From NCBI GenBank assembly GCA_002067585.1, contig MVQO01000145.1, positions 1 to 33,598 of the forward strand: DNA of 33,598 nt, given 5' to 3'. Each line of letters opens with the position of its first letter. Positions within the stretch are counted from its first letter, which is position 1. The notes beneath the pieces are model-generated. The model saw only the letters and a program-made list of their open reading frames with translations. It was not told where the DNA came from and made no database searches. A program made the position numbers and the translations under genes. Of this stretch, positions 16,394 through 25,602 are shown one piece after another. This stretch comes from Syntrophorhabdus sp. PtaB.Bin027 (lineage in GTDB: Bacteria; Desulfobacterota; Syntrophorhabdia; Syntrophorhabdales; Syntrophorhabdaceae).

Positions 16394-16545
16394 AAAATTA
16401 CAAAGCCTCACGTTGTTGGTTAAGCTTCAAACCTGCCAACTTGTAAGTTTTCAAGCATGTTTGGAGAATCGAATCTCGAACCCTGTCATACTTTTACAGA
16501 CCATTCCTGCCTTTTCTGTCCTTCTTTTTTAACAGATCATAGGGT

Positions 16546-17301
16546 CTACTTTCTCTTAAAGAATGACGCTATCCGTTCCTTGAAAAGAGGCTGTGCGCCA
16601 AGCTCTTTTACATACTGACGTTCCATATCCAGATGACCTTCAAGCCCTGAAAACATAGAATTATTAACAAGAGTCTTGAACCGTGAGATTGTTTCCATAG
16701 GAAGACTGAGCAGATTTTTTACAATTTCAGCCAGCTTCACTTCTATCTCATTTTCATCACATACAAAATTGACAAGACCCAACATCAATGCTTCAGACAT
16801 ATTTACGTTTGCTGAAAAGAGGTAGAGTTCGTTGAATCTCTTTGCCCCAATGAGCCTTGGCAAGGATATACTGCCCCCGCCGTCAGGTGTAAGACCAATC
16901 CGTCTGTACCCAAGATTCATAATGGTATTTTTTGATGCAAGGGTCAGATCACAGGCAAGTGAAAGTCCAAGGCCTGCACCGACTGCCACACCTTCAACAA
17001 CTGCTATTACAATTGCTCCGATATTTCTTATAAGCATGATTGATTGATGGAGACATTCTGCCATGCCGTCAATCTGCTTTCCAGGATCAGGGCTTTCATT
17101 AAATTCTATAAGATCTCCTCCTGAACAAAAAGCCCTACCTGAACCCCTGATGACAATAATCTGCGGGGATTTTGTATCAGCTCTTTTGAGTGCGTCATTG
17201 AGCCCCTGAAGTAATGCTGAATCCATTGCATTCTTCTTATCAGGTCTGTTCAGTGTAATTGTGTAAACACCTGTATCAAATAATTCTGTTACAACATCCA
17301 T
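16546..17301 (-). CDS. Crotonase-fold enoyl-CoA hydratase/isomerase family protein (PaaG-like active site)
   Basis: A 251-residue crotonase-superfamily enzyme. The CoA/oxyanion-hole elements are present: NRPDKKNAMD, FCSGGDL, and VEGVAVGAGLGLSLACD. Both glutamates of true enoyl-CoA hydratases are absent: the first position is Gly in GAGLGLSLACD, and the second lies in LGYRRIGLTPDGGG where no Glu occurs. An Asp in TPDGG matches the single acidic residue of PaaG/enoyl-CoA isomerase types, so isomerisation is more likely than hydration. GGAGG precedes the ATG. It has no acyl-CoA pathway neighbours here, so the substrate is unknown. The gene is probably transcribed alone. Confidence 0.85.
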   Translation of the reverse strand: MDVVTELFDTGVYTITLNRPDKKNAMDSALLQGLNDALKRADTKSPQIIVIRGSGRAFCSGGDLIEFNESPDPGKQIDGMAECLHQSIMLIRNIGAIVIAVVEGVAVGAGLGLSLACDLTLASKNTIMNLGYRRIGLTPDGGGSISLPRLIGAKRFNELYLFSANVNMSEALMLGLVNFVCDENEIEVKLAEIVKNLLSLPMETISRFKTLVNNSMFSGLEGHLDMERQYVKELGAQPLFKERIASFFKRK

Positions 17302-17718
17302 AAATCCTCCATTAAAGTGATTTTGAATATGTCAAATCAAATAGTTATTGTCAATATATAGTGCTAAAAAATCCTACATGTCAGTCTGTTGATGGTTATG
17401 AGTCAAAAATAACCAAATTTATCCAAGCACAAAAACATGATTCTCTGTGTGGCCCCCGTTTTCAATGAAAATTTTTGCCACCAAAGCGAGCTTGAAGGGT
17501 GATCTCTGACATCTTGGTCGGTAGAAGGGATGAAACAAGCCTCTGTAAAAAATATCAAAAACACCCAGATTTGGAAGCATATTTCTATGAGTAAAATATC
17601 TGAGTCAAATTTGCAAGATAATTATTAAGCCCATGGTCTGTCTGGCGATAAAGGATTTATAGTATTTGCCGGAAATACAAAGAAATAATGAAGTAATCCT
17701 TATCGAACAAGATAAAAT
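17302..17718. other. Gene-free 417-bp interval between divergent genes
   Basis: This AT-rich stretch separates the isomerase gene (minus) from the cNMP-HDOD gene (plus) and presumably holds both promoters; I see no clean -35/-10 pair. Between about 17440 and 17560 the base composition is less AT-rich and reads like the edge of an old insertion (a run containing GGCCCCCG followed by a TTTCAATGAAAA palindrome), but no transposase or terminal repeats can be shown. Confidence 0.4.
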
Positions 17719-19086
17719 ATGGTACAGGAATTGAACAAAAAATCTTCTCCTACCTTCTCATCTTCGACCACCATCGAGGGGTTTACAGAGAAAGAGACGA
17801 TCGCTCTTTTTCAGGTCGGTAAAATACGGAGCGTTGAAAATGGTGAGTATGTCCTCAGAAAGGATGAAACATGCAATATATTGACTTTTATTCTGGATGG
17901 ATCTTCAAAAATACTGTTTAGTGAAAACGATGGCGAGTCATTTTCAGTTAATATAAAGAAAGGGAGTTTGTTTGGAGATCCTGACCTGTCAAAAGATAAA
18001 AAAAATCGTTTTTCCGTGGTATCATCAGGAGCCTCAAGAATACTGGAAATAGATCAATTTGCCTTTAATTTACTTCCACCCGGTATTCAGATCTCTGTTT
18101 ATCGAAAGATATTGGATACATTTACAGAGTTGAATGATGAGCTTGTGACCAAATCAGGTGCATTATCAAAAAAGATAGAATCATTAGTATCCTATGTAAA
18201 AGATTTTTATAATGATAATGATCAATATGCCCGATCGATCATGATTCAAGACATGATAAAAAACTTCCCGCGCCTCCCAATACAGATCAACAGACTAACC
18301 TCAATGCTCTTGGATGAAGGTGCTTCTGTTGCTGAAATAGCTGGTTTTGCAAAGATGGATCCGTCAATTGTGAGTATCGTCTTGAAAATTGTCAACTCTG
18401 GTTACTATAGCTTTCAGAGGAAGATATCTGATTTTCATCATGCCTTCGTTCTTCTTGGATTTAATCAAGTATACCAGATACTAATGGAAAACTTTCTCCA
18501 GGGGGTAATGCCTAGGCATTTTAACCTCAAGGCACTAAATCTACATAGCGCCGTTATATCGCAAATAGCTTTTGATATTGCCCAATTATCCAAAAAAAGT
18601 AAGCCTGTCATGATGAGTACCCTCGGGATCCTGCATGATTTAGGAAAGTGTGTTATTCTTGTTTCAAAAGCGAAAAAACCAGAACTGGACATCGTCATGG
18701 CCCGACTGGATGATTGTAAAGTTGGCTCACTTCTTCTTGATGCTTGGAATACCCCGGTAATTATCGGTCAAAGCGTTGAATATCAAAAATATCCAAATTT
18801 CTGCTCCCCGGAATATATTCCAGAAAACTGTATTGAAAATGTGGCTATTCTCTATATAGCCCATCTTTGTTTTGATTATTTAAGCGGTAATGAAAAAGCT
18901 GAATTCTCGAACACATATCTACAGGAATATCTAAACATTGTCAACTTACACAACCACTCAATTGAAAGCCTTATGAGCCAGCACATTATGCCGTCATTAA
19001 TCAAAAAAATGGATGTTTTTCCCGATTATGTGAGAGATTTCATAAAAAACCAGCAAACTACGGTTACATTCTCATCCAACAAGTAA
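17719..19086 (+). CDS. cNMP-binding and HDOD-domain signalling protein
   Basis: This 455-residue protein joins an N-terminal cyclic-nucleotide-binding/CAP_ED beta-barrel (about 18-115; GEYVLRKDE, FILDGSSKILF, KKGSLFGDPDL) to a C-terminal HDOD domain (about 180-380; FPRLPIQINRLTSML, KMDPSIVSIVLKIVNSG). An HD-like pair is visible in LGILHDLGKCVIL, but the full phosphodiesterase HD-GYP motif is missing, so it probably acts as a regulatory scaffold. A linker helix joins the domains. Such proteins are common in environmental proteobacteria and take part in signal transduction, but the ligand and output are unknown. The ATG has only a weak purine-rich site upstream. It stands alone. Confidence 0.82.
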   Translation: MVQELNKKSSPTFSSSTTIEGFTEKETIALFQVGKIRSVENGEYVLRKDETCNILTFILDGSSKILFSENDGESFSVNIKKGSLFGDPDLSKDKKNRFSVVSSGASRILEIDQFAFNLLPPGIQISVYRKILDTFTELNDELVTKSGALSKKIESLVSYVKDFYNDNDQYARSIMIQDMIKNFPRLPIQINRLTSMLLDEGASVAEIAGFAKMDPSIVSIVLKIVNSGYYSFQRKISDFHHAFVLLGFNQVYQILMENFLQGVMPRHFNLKALNLHSAVISQIAFDIAQLSKKSKPVMMSTLGILHDLGKCVILVSKAKKPELDIVMARLDDCKVGSLLLDAWNTPVIIGQSVEYQKYPNFCSPEYIPENCIENVAILYIAHLCFDYLSGNEKAEFSNTYLQEYLNIVNLHNHSIESLMSQHIMPSLIKKMDVFPDYVRDFIKNQQTTVTFSSNK

Positions 19087-19171
19087 TATTCAATACTTAA
19101 ATATCATTGTATTAAAACACAATTTATGTTAGCCATATAAAGTTTTTTATTAAATTGGCGCTCCATAGAAA

Positions 19172-20146
19172 ATGCTCTCAATTGGCGGGTTATCCTTTTC
19201 TATCCCCTGCGTGTTAGCTCCTATCTCCGGTGTGAGTGATCTACCTTTTCGCATGATTAACAGATCCTTTGGTGCTCCTTTTGCTTTCACAGAGATGATC
19301 GATGTGAAGGCTGTGAGCGTTTTTGATAAAAGGATAAAACGCATGCTTGCTTCAAATGCCGAGGACCGGCCGCTTGGAGTTCAGCTCCTTGCAATTGATA
19401 GCAAAGATATAGATAGAGCATTGAAGTCTCTTGACAATATAGAGTATGACCTTCTTGACCTGAATGCGGCGTGTCCAACGCCTAAGGTTGTTCGAAAAGG
19501 AAAGGGTGCATCACTCCTCAAAGAACCACGGAAGCTAAAGAAAATTCTCGAAACGTTGGTTCGGCACACAAAGACCCCTGTGACTGTAAAGATACGATCA
19601 GGATGGGACATTGATTCAGTAAACGCACGAGATGTGGCTCTTTGCGCAGAAGATGCCGGAATCAGCGCCCTCTTTATCCACGGTAGGACAAAGATGCAGG
19701 GATATAGTGGGACTGTAGATTATGATACAATCAAAAAAGTTAAAGATGCTCTGAAAATTCCGGTCATTGCCAGCGGAGATAATTTAAATGTTTCCCAAGT
19801 TAAGAGAATGTTTGATATTACTGGCTGTGATGGGGTTGCGATTGCTCGTGGCTCTTTTGGAAATCCCTGGATTTTCAGTAATTTGATACAATTTTTCAGG
19901 GATGGTTCTGTAGGTGATATGCCCAGTGTTAGCATTCGTGTGGATGTTATGAATCACCATCTCAATCTTCTTGTACGTCATTACGGGGAGCAAAGAGCAT
20001 TGAGTATTTTTCACAAATTTTTTATTTGGTATACAAAAGGTATACCGAAAACAAGGGTGCTACGGGATAGGGCTTTCCGTACAGAAAAGATGGATGACAT
20101 GGTGTCTCTTATGGAAGAGTTACAAAAACTTGACGAGAGAAAATGA
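19172..20146 (+). CDS. tRNA-dihydrouridine synthase (DusB-like)
   Basis: An FMN-dependent TIM-barrel enzyme that reduces specific uridines in tRNA to dihydrouridine. The 324 residues show the N-terminal APISGVSDLPFR motif, the catalytic cysteine C101 in LNAACPTPKV, a following KGKGASLL loop, VKIRSGW, the FIHGRT segment, and GVAIARGSFGNPWIF. These are the standard Dus signatures, closest to the DusB type by N terminus and length. The start at 19172 puts the first beta strand exactly as in relatives, although the upstream sequence shows no good Shine-Dalgarno site. The gene is 85 bp after the HDOD gene. Confidence 0.92.
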   Translation: MLSIGGLSFSIPCVLAPISGVSDLPFRMINRSFGAPFAFTEMIDVKAVSVFDKRIKRMLASNAEDRPLGVQLLAIDSKDIDRALKSLDNIEYDLLDLNAACPTPKVVRKGKGASLLKEPRKLKKILETLVRHTKTPVTVKIRSGWDIDSVNARDVALCAEDAGISALFIHGRTKMQGYSGTVDYDTIKKVKDALKIPVIASGDNLNVSQVKRMFDITGCDGVAIARGSFGNPWIFSNLIQFFRDGSVGDMPSVSIRVDVMNHHLNLLVRHYGEQRALSIFHKFFIWYTKGIPKTRVLRDRAFRTEKMDDMVSLMEELQKLDERK

Positions 20147-20799
20147 TTTGAAAAATGGTTTAACAGGATCAACAAAAAAAGATAGGCATTATACTGAAGA
20201 AAACACTGACAACTGCTGTGGTGCGCTGTGTGCTCTCAGACTTTTCTTAAAATTTAAAAACATCGCTCTTTCCCGTTATTGAATCAGATTGGAAAACCGG
20301 AGTGGAAATATAAGACTGCAAGATGATTGAATTGGGAGTGAGGACGGAATGCCTATGTTGGTGTTGCAATAGCAGCTTCCCGAAGCAGGAGAGACAGTAA
20401 ATTGCAAACTTTGTCTAATTTGCATTATTTTGCTTCTTTTTGAGTTTTTATTCAGGAAAGTTGACTGGAAAAAAGAGGTTCGAATTTCACTGATGTCCAA
20501 TTAAAATAATTCCCCCTGAACCCCTTCCGCTCTCGCGGTACCAATACACTTTTGCATTCCTGCAAGGATATCGGCAGAGTAACCCTCTTATGTAAATCGA
20601 AGTGGATGGTAAAAAAGGATGAACCTCCTATAAAATTAGGTGATGACGAAGCACAAAGCTGTTTCATGGAGGAGGAACATCCACGGAATAAAAGGTGAAT
20701 ATAACAGGAGCATTGGTGCTAATCAAGGAGGTTGAGGCATTGCTCACAAAAATATCAGTGCAAGCAGCAAGGGAGCGGTCGGCGCTTTTCTTACCAACC

Positions 20800-21170
20800 T
20801 CATGGACCAAGAACTAAGATATTTATCCAAGCAGAGATAAATATGAGCGTAAACATAGCCAGACCGATTATCAAAACGGCAGCTACATTCAGATCTTTTG
20901 AGTATGAAAGAGGTATGAGATGTTGTGATGAAGATATCTGAAGATTGCAATGGCAATGGAAGTGAGTACTGCAAATACCGAACTGAAACATGCTATCAAA
21001 GTCTGGCGTATCTGCAACATTTCCCCTGAGAATATCTAATATCTGATCATCAATGGCATCAATTTCTGCATGTACATTCGCAGCAACGTTGAAATCGCTT
21101 CCTAACCCATGGTTATCAGGAGAAGATAATACCCCGCCTTATTCTTCTCATTCAGAGCTGGGATAGGGAA
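20800..21170 (-). pseudogene. Probable frameshifted remnant of a membrane protein
   Basis: On the minus strand, a soluble segment (GSDFNVAANVHAEIDAIDDQ onward) is followed in a second frame by a helix-like run (SSVFAVLTSIAIAIFRYL) and then, back in the first frame, by a second hydrophobic segment (NVAAVLIIGLAMFTLIFISA). Two compensating frame changes would rebuild one protein with two membrane helices. Stops occur in all frames. I do not recognise the family, and the reading is tentative. Confidence 0.35.
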
Positions 21171-21221
21171 TCAGCACTGGCATGATGGAAAGCCATCGAG
21201 ATATGTATCCAATTAGTTATT

Positions 21222-21449
21222 ATGGATGGCACAGAGAAGATATTCCAAGAAGAGTTTCTCCGTAATAAGGTTCAATGCTGCCAGGTTCACGTTACCGGGA
21301 ATGTCCTAACCTTGGCTGCTGATGATCTTCGCTCTATTATCTATGTGTCTATCTTGAAAAAAGGCGAATCCGTTTGTAATATTATTTGTCAAACGGTGGA
21401 GAAAAGACATATTGTCGAATTAGGAATAAGCTGTAGAACAATAAAATAA
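21222..21449 (+). pseudogene. Remnant of an IS256/Mutator-family transposase
   Basis: The translated piece MDGTEKIFQEEF, KVQCCQVHVTGNVL and DDLRSIIYVSILKK follows the mid-region of IS256-family transposases (usually DGLPGLEKVF..EEFP, KVQRCQVHVARNVL, DDLRSIFYASSK). The conserved Arg before CQVH is Cys, and Lys/Pro positions are altered. Only about 50 of some 400 residues remain; the catalytic DDE positions upstream and downstream are gone and no terminal repeats can be seen. It is a dead insertion-sequence fragment. Confidence 0.7.
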
Positions 21450-21893
21450 AAGGTGGGGTGCATCAGAATTTGTCCTTCTATAAAGAACCTGCACAATTAA
21501 GTAGGTAGGACTGCGCAGGTCAGTGACCTTTTATAAAATAAAGGCTCTACCCGTCTCGATGAACCATATGCATATTATAGATTTCGTCCAATCTATACTT
21601 CACGGTCAGGAAAGGAAACATCCGCCTGTGAGCATGAGGAAGATTATCGCTACCCAGGTTATTTCTGGTGGAGATTCATGATATCCAGGACATTGACATC
21701 AACCTTTTCAAGAATGCCCACATAACATGATGAAAATACATGATATAACGGGTAAACAGAAGTTAAATTCCACTTTGAACAGCGTACACCTTGTATTTGT
21801 TTATTTGGTTTACTGAAGTTATTATATGGATTAACATCCCAGATGGTTAGGTTTGAATTTGTTGCGACCGGTTTATGCACTAATCACGTGGAT

Positions 21894-21921
21894 AGGAATA
21901 CCTGTTTGACAGGGTGTTCCT
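21894..21921. promoter_or_regulatory. Imperfect inverted repeat in front of trkA
   Basis: AGGAATACCTGT (21894-21905) and ACAGGGTGTTCCT (21909-21921) pair through 12 positions with one G-U and one bulge around a TTG loop. It lies 45 bp before the trkA ATG. It lacks a T-tract, so it could be an operator, a leader hairpin or a weak terminator. Confidence 0.4.
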
Positions 21922-21966
21922 GTTTCTGCTAAAAATAATCAAAACTGGATTTATATCGGAAAACCC

Positions 21967-23310
21967 ATGAAAATAGTTATTATTGGTGCAGGGGATGTAG
22001 GATTTAATCTTGCAAAGCGTCTTACCCATGAAGGCCACGATCTTATTCTTATTGAAGAAAACCCTGAAAAATGCAACAGAGCCAGTGAAATCCTTGATGT
22101 TTCTGTTATCCAAGGTAGCGGAACAGACCAGGAGGTGCTGAGGGCAGCAAACCTCGGTTCCGCTGATATGCTGATTGCAGCGGCCGGCGTGGACGAAGTG
22201 AACATTCTGGCGTGTCTTTTTGCCTCTAAACTTGGAGTCAGGCGAAAGATTGCCAGAGTGAGGACATCAGCGTATTACAGGTCTGACTCCATACTTAAAG
22301 CCGATGATCTTGGGATTGACTTGTTCATTCACCCGGAAGAGGAGGTATCAGAAGAGATTGTAAGGCTTCTCATGAGATCCACTGCCTCAGAAATTATAGA
22401 ATTCGAGGGTGGCAAGATTCTTATGCTGGGCATGAAGGTGGATCCTGGGTTTCCTTATCTTAACAAGCAATTAAAAGATATGGGTACCGCAGAACAACGA
22501 AGGCATTTTCGTATACTTGCAGTCCTCAAAGGAGACAAGACAATCATCCCAACCGGGGAGGATTACATCAATAAAAACGACCAGGTCTTTGTGGTGACTG
22601 GAAAGGACTATCTGCCAGAGCTTCTGAAGATAGCTGGGAAAGCCGATGAAAAACTGGAAAAAATTATGATTCTGGGTGGAGGAAAAATAGGCAGAAAGGT
22701 TGCCCAGTCCCTTGAAAAACGTGGAATAGATGTGATTATCGTTGAATCGGATAAAGCGAAATCTCTAAAGATTGCAGGACAACTTGAGAAAACGATGGTC
22801 ATGCACGCTGATGGAGCCGAGATAGATAGTATTGTTCGTGAGGGTATTCTTGGCATGGATGCCCTTGTGGCAGTAACCTCTGATGATGAAAATAATATGA
22901 TAGCCTGTTTGCTTGCCAAACACCTTGGGATACGTAAAACAATAGCCCTGGTCAATAAGGTAAATTATCTGCCACTGATGCCGGTCATCGGAATTGATTC
23001 GACGGTAAATACACAGATATCTACGGTAAACGCAATATTCAGGCTTATTCGCAGAGGGGGGATTGTCTCTGTTGCCACTTTTCATGGCATCGATGCAGAG
23101 GCCATTGAAGTGGAAGTCAAAGCAAACGATAGGCTCACAGGGAAACCGCTTAAAAAATTGAAATTGCCGGATGATGCACTCGTCGCCGCAATTGTTCGGG
23201 GCACAGAGGTTTTTGTACCCTATGGTGATACCATCATTAATCCAGGCGATAAAATTGTGGTTTTTGCTTTGCCGCATGCAATAAAAGCTATCGAGAGTAG
23301 GCTTTCTTGA
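21967..23310 (+). CDS. trkA: TrkA: cytoplasmic NAD-binding regulator of Trk potassium uptake
   Basis: TrkA forms a ring under the TrkH channel and gates K+ uptake in response to nucleotides. The 447-residue protein is a full tandem of two TrkA_N/TrkA_C units: a first Rossmann motif (GAGDVGFNLA, with acidic LIEE at the end of strand 2) and a second at about 235 (GGGKIGRKVA, then IVES). Each is followed by a TrkA_C ligand domain. Length is as expected. It is the first gene of a four-gene cluster and its stop is 15 bp before the trkH start. Confidence 0.93.
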   Translation: MKIVIIGAGDVGFNLAKRLTHEGHDLILIEENPEKCNRASEILDVSVIQGSGTDQEVLRAANLGSADMLIAAAGVDEVNILACLFASKLGVRRKIARVRTSAYYRSDSILKADDLGIDLFIHPEEEVSEEIVRLLMRSTASEIIEFEGGKILMLGMKVDPGFPYLNKQLKDMGTAEQRRHFRILAVLKGDKTIIPTGEDYINKNDQVFVVTGKDYLPELLKIAGKADEKLEKIMILGGGKIGRKVAQSLEKRGIDVIIVESDKAKSLKIAGQLEKTMVMHADGAEIDSIVREGILGMDALVAVTSDDENNMIACLLAKHLGIRKTIALVNKVNYLPLMPVIGIDSTVNTQISTVNAIFRLIRRGGIVSVATFHGIDAEAIEVEVKANDRLTGKPLKKLKLPDDALVAAIVRGTEVFVPYGDTIINPGDKIVVFALPHAIKAIESRLS

Positions 23311-23325
23311 CGAGGTAACCTCCTT

Positions 23326-24765
23326 TTGAAAAGAAAAAACATAGTTTACGTCCTCTCCAGACTCTGGATTATTGCAGGCATGTTTTTCATTCTCCCTCTC
23401 TGTTTTTCGGTCTACTATAAAGATGGCATCCATTATCATTTTATACTGATTGCAATCGGTATCCTGATCTTGAGCGGTTTAGTGTGGCCCTTTGGCTCCA
23501 AACCTAAAGAATTAACAACAAAAGAGGGTTTTCTTCTTGTTAACCTTTGCTGGATCAGCTTCACATTTTTCGGATGTCTTCCTTTCTTAACCACAGGATC
23601 TATTGAAAGCCTGACCGATGCTTTTTTTGAGTCTATGTCCGGATTTACCACAACGGGCGCGACAATTCTCCGCGACATCGAAATACTGCCAAAAAGCTTA
23701 TTGCTATGGAGAAATATGACCCAATGGCTTGGTGGTATGGGTGTAATTGCTCTGGCAGTGGCAATCTTTCCATTCACTGGGATGGGTGGGTCTCATCTTT
23801 TTAAGGCAGAGGTCCCCGGTCCTTCAAAAGATAAGGTATCATCGCGCATCAGAGATACAGCAAAACTGCTCTGGGGTGTATACCTCATCTTTACAATAGC
23901 TCAAACAATTATGCTTATGCTGGCAGGCGCGAACTTTTTCGATTCCCTATGTATAACCTTCGGCACTATGGCAACTGGAGGTTTTGCACCACTTAACGCA
24001 AGCATCGGCCATTTTTCCTCACCGTACGTACATTACATTACGATTCTTTTTATGACATTAGCCGGTATAAATTTCAACCTTCATTACTGGGCATTAAGAG
24101 GAAAACCAGTTCACTATTTCAAAAACCCGGAATTACGGTTGTTTTTGTCCATCATAATGTGCTCAACAATTTTTATCGTATTGATTAGGTTTTTTGCTGG
24201 GACAGAGCTCTCAGAGGAAACAGTAAGAGATTCGCTTTTTCAGACAGTATCATTAATTACCACCACCGGATTTATAACAAAGGATTATGAATTATGGCCG
24301 GCAGCAACGCAAATTGTGCTTTTTCTTCTTATGTTTGCAGGCGGATGTGCCAGCTCCACAGGTGGTGCCATAAAGAGTGTTCGAATTCTTGTGTTGTTTA
24401 AATATATTGGGGGTGAGGTAAAAAAACTTTTTTATCCCCGTGGCGTTTTTCCAATAAAACTTGAAGGAAAGCTGGTTCCAGAAAATCTTGTATCTAACAT
24501 TATGGCGTTCGTGATGCTTTACATACTTTTCTTCATTTTTGGTACAATTGTAGTGTCATCTTTGGGTATGGATATATTAAGTGCAGCAGGAGCTGTGGCA
24601 ACAACCTTGGGTAATGTTGGGCCAGGACTCGGAACGGTAGGGCCGGTTGATAACTTCGCCGATGTTCCTGTGTTGGCTAAATGGATATTATCGTTTTTGA
24701 TGCTCGCGGGCAGGCTAGAAATTTTTACGATTGTTGTACTGTTTACCGGAAGGTTCTGGAAATAA
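23326..24765 (+). CDS. trkH: TrkH: potassium-translocating channel subunit
   Basis: An integral membrane K+ channel of 479 residues. The four selectivity-filter loops are recognisable: SGFTTTGATIL, FGTMATGGFAPL, ITTTGFITKDYE and LGNVGPGLGTVG. The filter glycines are all present, and the conserved ACSSTGG-like turn (GGCASSTGGAIKSVR) supports the TrkH rather than KtrB type. Translation probably begins at a TTG with GAGG about 10 nt upstream; that GAGG can pair with CCTC just before the start codon, which might damp translation relative to trkA. Confidence 0.92.
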   Translation: MKRKNIVYVLSRLWIIAGMFFILPLCFSVYYKDGIHYHFILIAIGILILSGLVWPFGSKPKELTTKEGFLLVNLCWISFTFFGCLPFLTTGSIESLTDAFFESMSGFTTTGATILRDIEILPKSLLLWRNMTQWLGGMGVIALAVAIFPFTGMGGSHLFKAEVPGPSKDKVSSRIRDTAKLLWGVYLIFTIAQTIMLMLAGANFFDSLCITFGTMATGGFAPLNASIGHFSSPYVHYITILFMTLAGINFNLHYWALRGKPVHYFKNPELRLFLSIIMCSTIFIVLIRFFAGTELSEETVRDSLFQTVSLITTTGFITKDYELWPAATQIVLFLLMFAGGCASSTGGAIKSVRILVLFKYIGGEVKKLFYPRGVFPIKLEGKLVPENLVSNIMAFVMLYILFFIFGTIVVSSLGMDILSAAGAVATTLGNVGPGLGTVGPVDNFADVPVLAKWILSFLMLAGRLEIFTIVVLFTGRFWK

Positions 24766-24774
24766 GGAGACCAT

Positions 24775-25602
24775 GTGAGGCAAAAAGATTATTATAGGAT
24801 ACTCGGTATTGAAAAAGACGCTACACACCAACAGGTCAAAGAGACTTACCGCAGACTTGCCTTCGAATTTCACCCTGACAGAAATAAAGGAGATTTGAAC
24901 GCTGTTGAGAAGATGAAAGAATTAAACGAAGCATATGCTGTTCTTTCTGATCCTGAAAAAAGAAACCGGTATGACAGCATGAACCAACAATACGGGTATG
25001 ACGGGTATGATCATTTCAGGAAGGGGTATTCTGAGCAAGATATCTTCCGTGGTTCGGATATAAACCAGATATTCGAAGAGATGACACGACAGTTCGGATT
25101 CAGGAATTTCAACGATCTCTTCCGTGAATTTTATGGACCTGGATACAAGACATTCGAATTCAAACATTCAGGGATTTTCGGGAAAGGTTTTATCTTTACG
25201 GGGTTTCCTTTTGGGAGGCACGGGAATCAACAGAACACTTTTTCTTCTTCAAAAACGGCCTTTGTTTCTGGCTTGCTGGCTAAACTTGCTGGTTATATGG
25301 TGAGAAAGGCTTTTAAGGGACGGTATACGAGTCAGCAAACCGCGGATCGTTATGGTATAATCACAATCAGTCGGGAGCAGGCCAGCCGTGGTGGCAAGGT
25401 CTCTTATATTGACCCGACAACATCACGGCAGCTCGTTGTTACGGTTCCTGTTGGGGTGAGGGAAGGACAGACAATCCGTCTTAAAGGTGCTGCAGGTTTT
25501 TATGGAGACAGGTCACAGGCCGATCTTTACCTCCGGGTTCAGTTCCGGAAAAGCCTGTTGGAGTCAGTAAAAAAGCTTTACAACAAGTTTTTGTCAAAGT
25601 GA
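24775..25602 (+). CDS. DnaJ/CbpA-type J-domain protein (no zinc finger)
   Basis: An Hsp70 co-chaperone of 275 residues. The J domain (about 4-70) has the HPD motif in FEFHPDRN. A Gly/Phe-rich and aromatic linker (residues 75-165) follows, with no CxxCxGxG repeats, then a shortened C-terminal DnaJ substrate domain (ISREQASRGGKVSY, VTVPVGVREGQTIRLKGAAG). It resembles class B or CbpA proteins, but the C-terminal part is about half the usual size. A GTG start behind GGAGA is used, 9 bp after trkH. Its stop overlaps the rlpA start by 4 bp. Confidence 0.87.
   Translation: MRQKDYYRILGIEKDATHQQVKETYRRLAFEFHPDRNKGDLNAVEKMKELNEAYAVLSDPEKRNRYDSMNQQYGYDGYDHFRKGYSEQDIFRGSDINQIFEEMTRQFGFRNFNDLFREFYGPGYKTFEFKHSGIFGKGFIFTGFPFGRHGNQQNTFSSSKTAFVSGLLAKLAGYMVRKAFKGRYTSQQTADRYGIITISREQASRGGKVSYIDPTTSRQLVVTVPVGVREGQTIRLKGAAGFYGDRSQADLYLRVQFRKSLLESVKKLYNKFLSK

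Larger units (their letters stand above)
20147..21966. other. 1.8-kb region with no intact gene (decayed DNA)
   Basis: All six frames break into short pieces with no matching ribosome sites, in clear contrast with the dense packing elsewhere. It contains a transposase fragment (21222-21449), probable frameshifted membrane-protein debris on the minus strand (about 20800-21170), a palindrome AGGTCA-G-TGACCT at 21517-21529 and an imperfect inverted repeat just before trkA. It looks like a graveyard left by insertion and deletion events. I see no RNA gene. Confidence 0.7.

Noticed and set aside
20452..20667. Short minus-strand reading frame in the decayed region
   Set aside because: No homology that I recognise, no ribosome site, and surrounding frames are broken.
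21517..21529. AGGTCA-G-TGACCT palindrome as an attachment or resolution site
   Set aside because: A single 13-bp palindrome in decayed DNA without an integrase or tRNA nearby is not enough.
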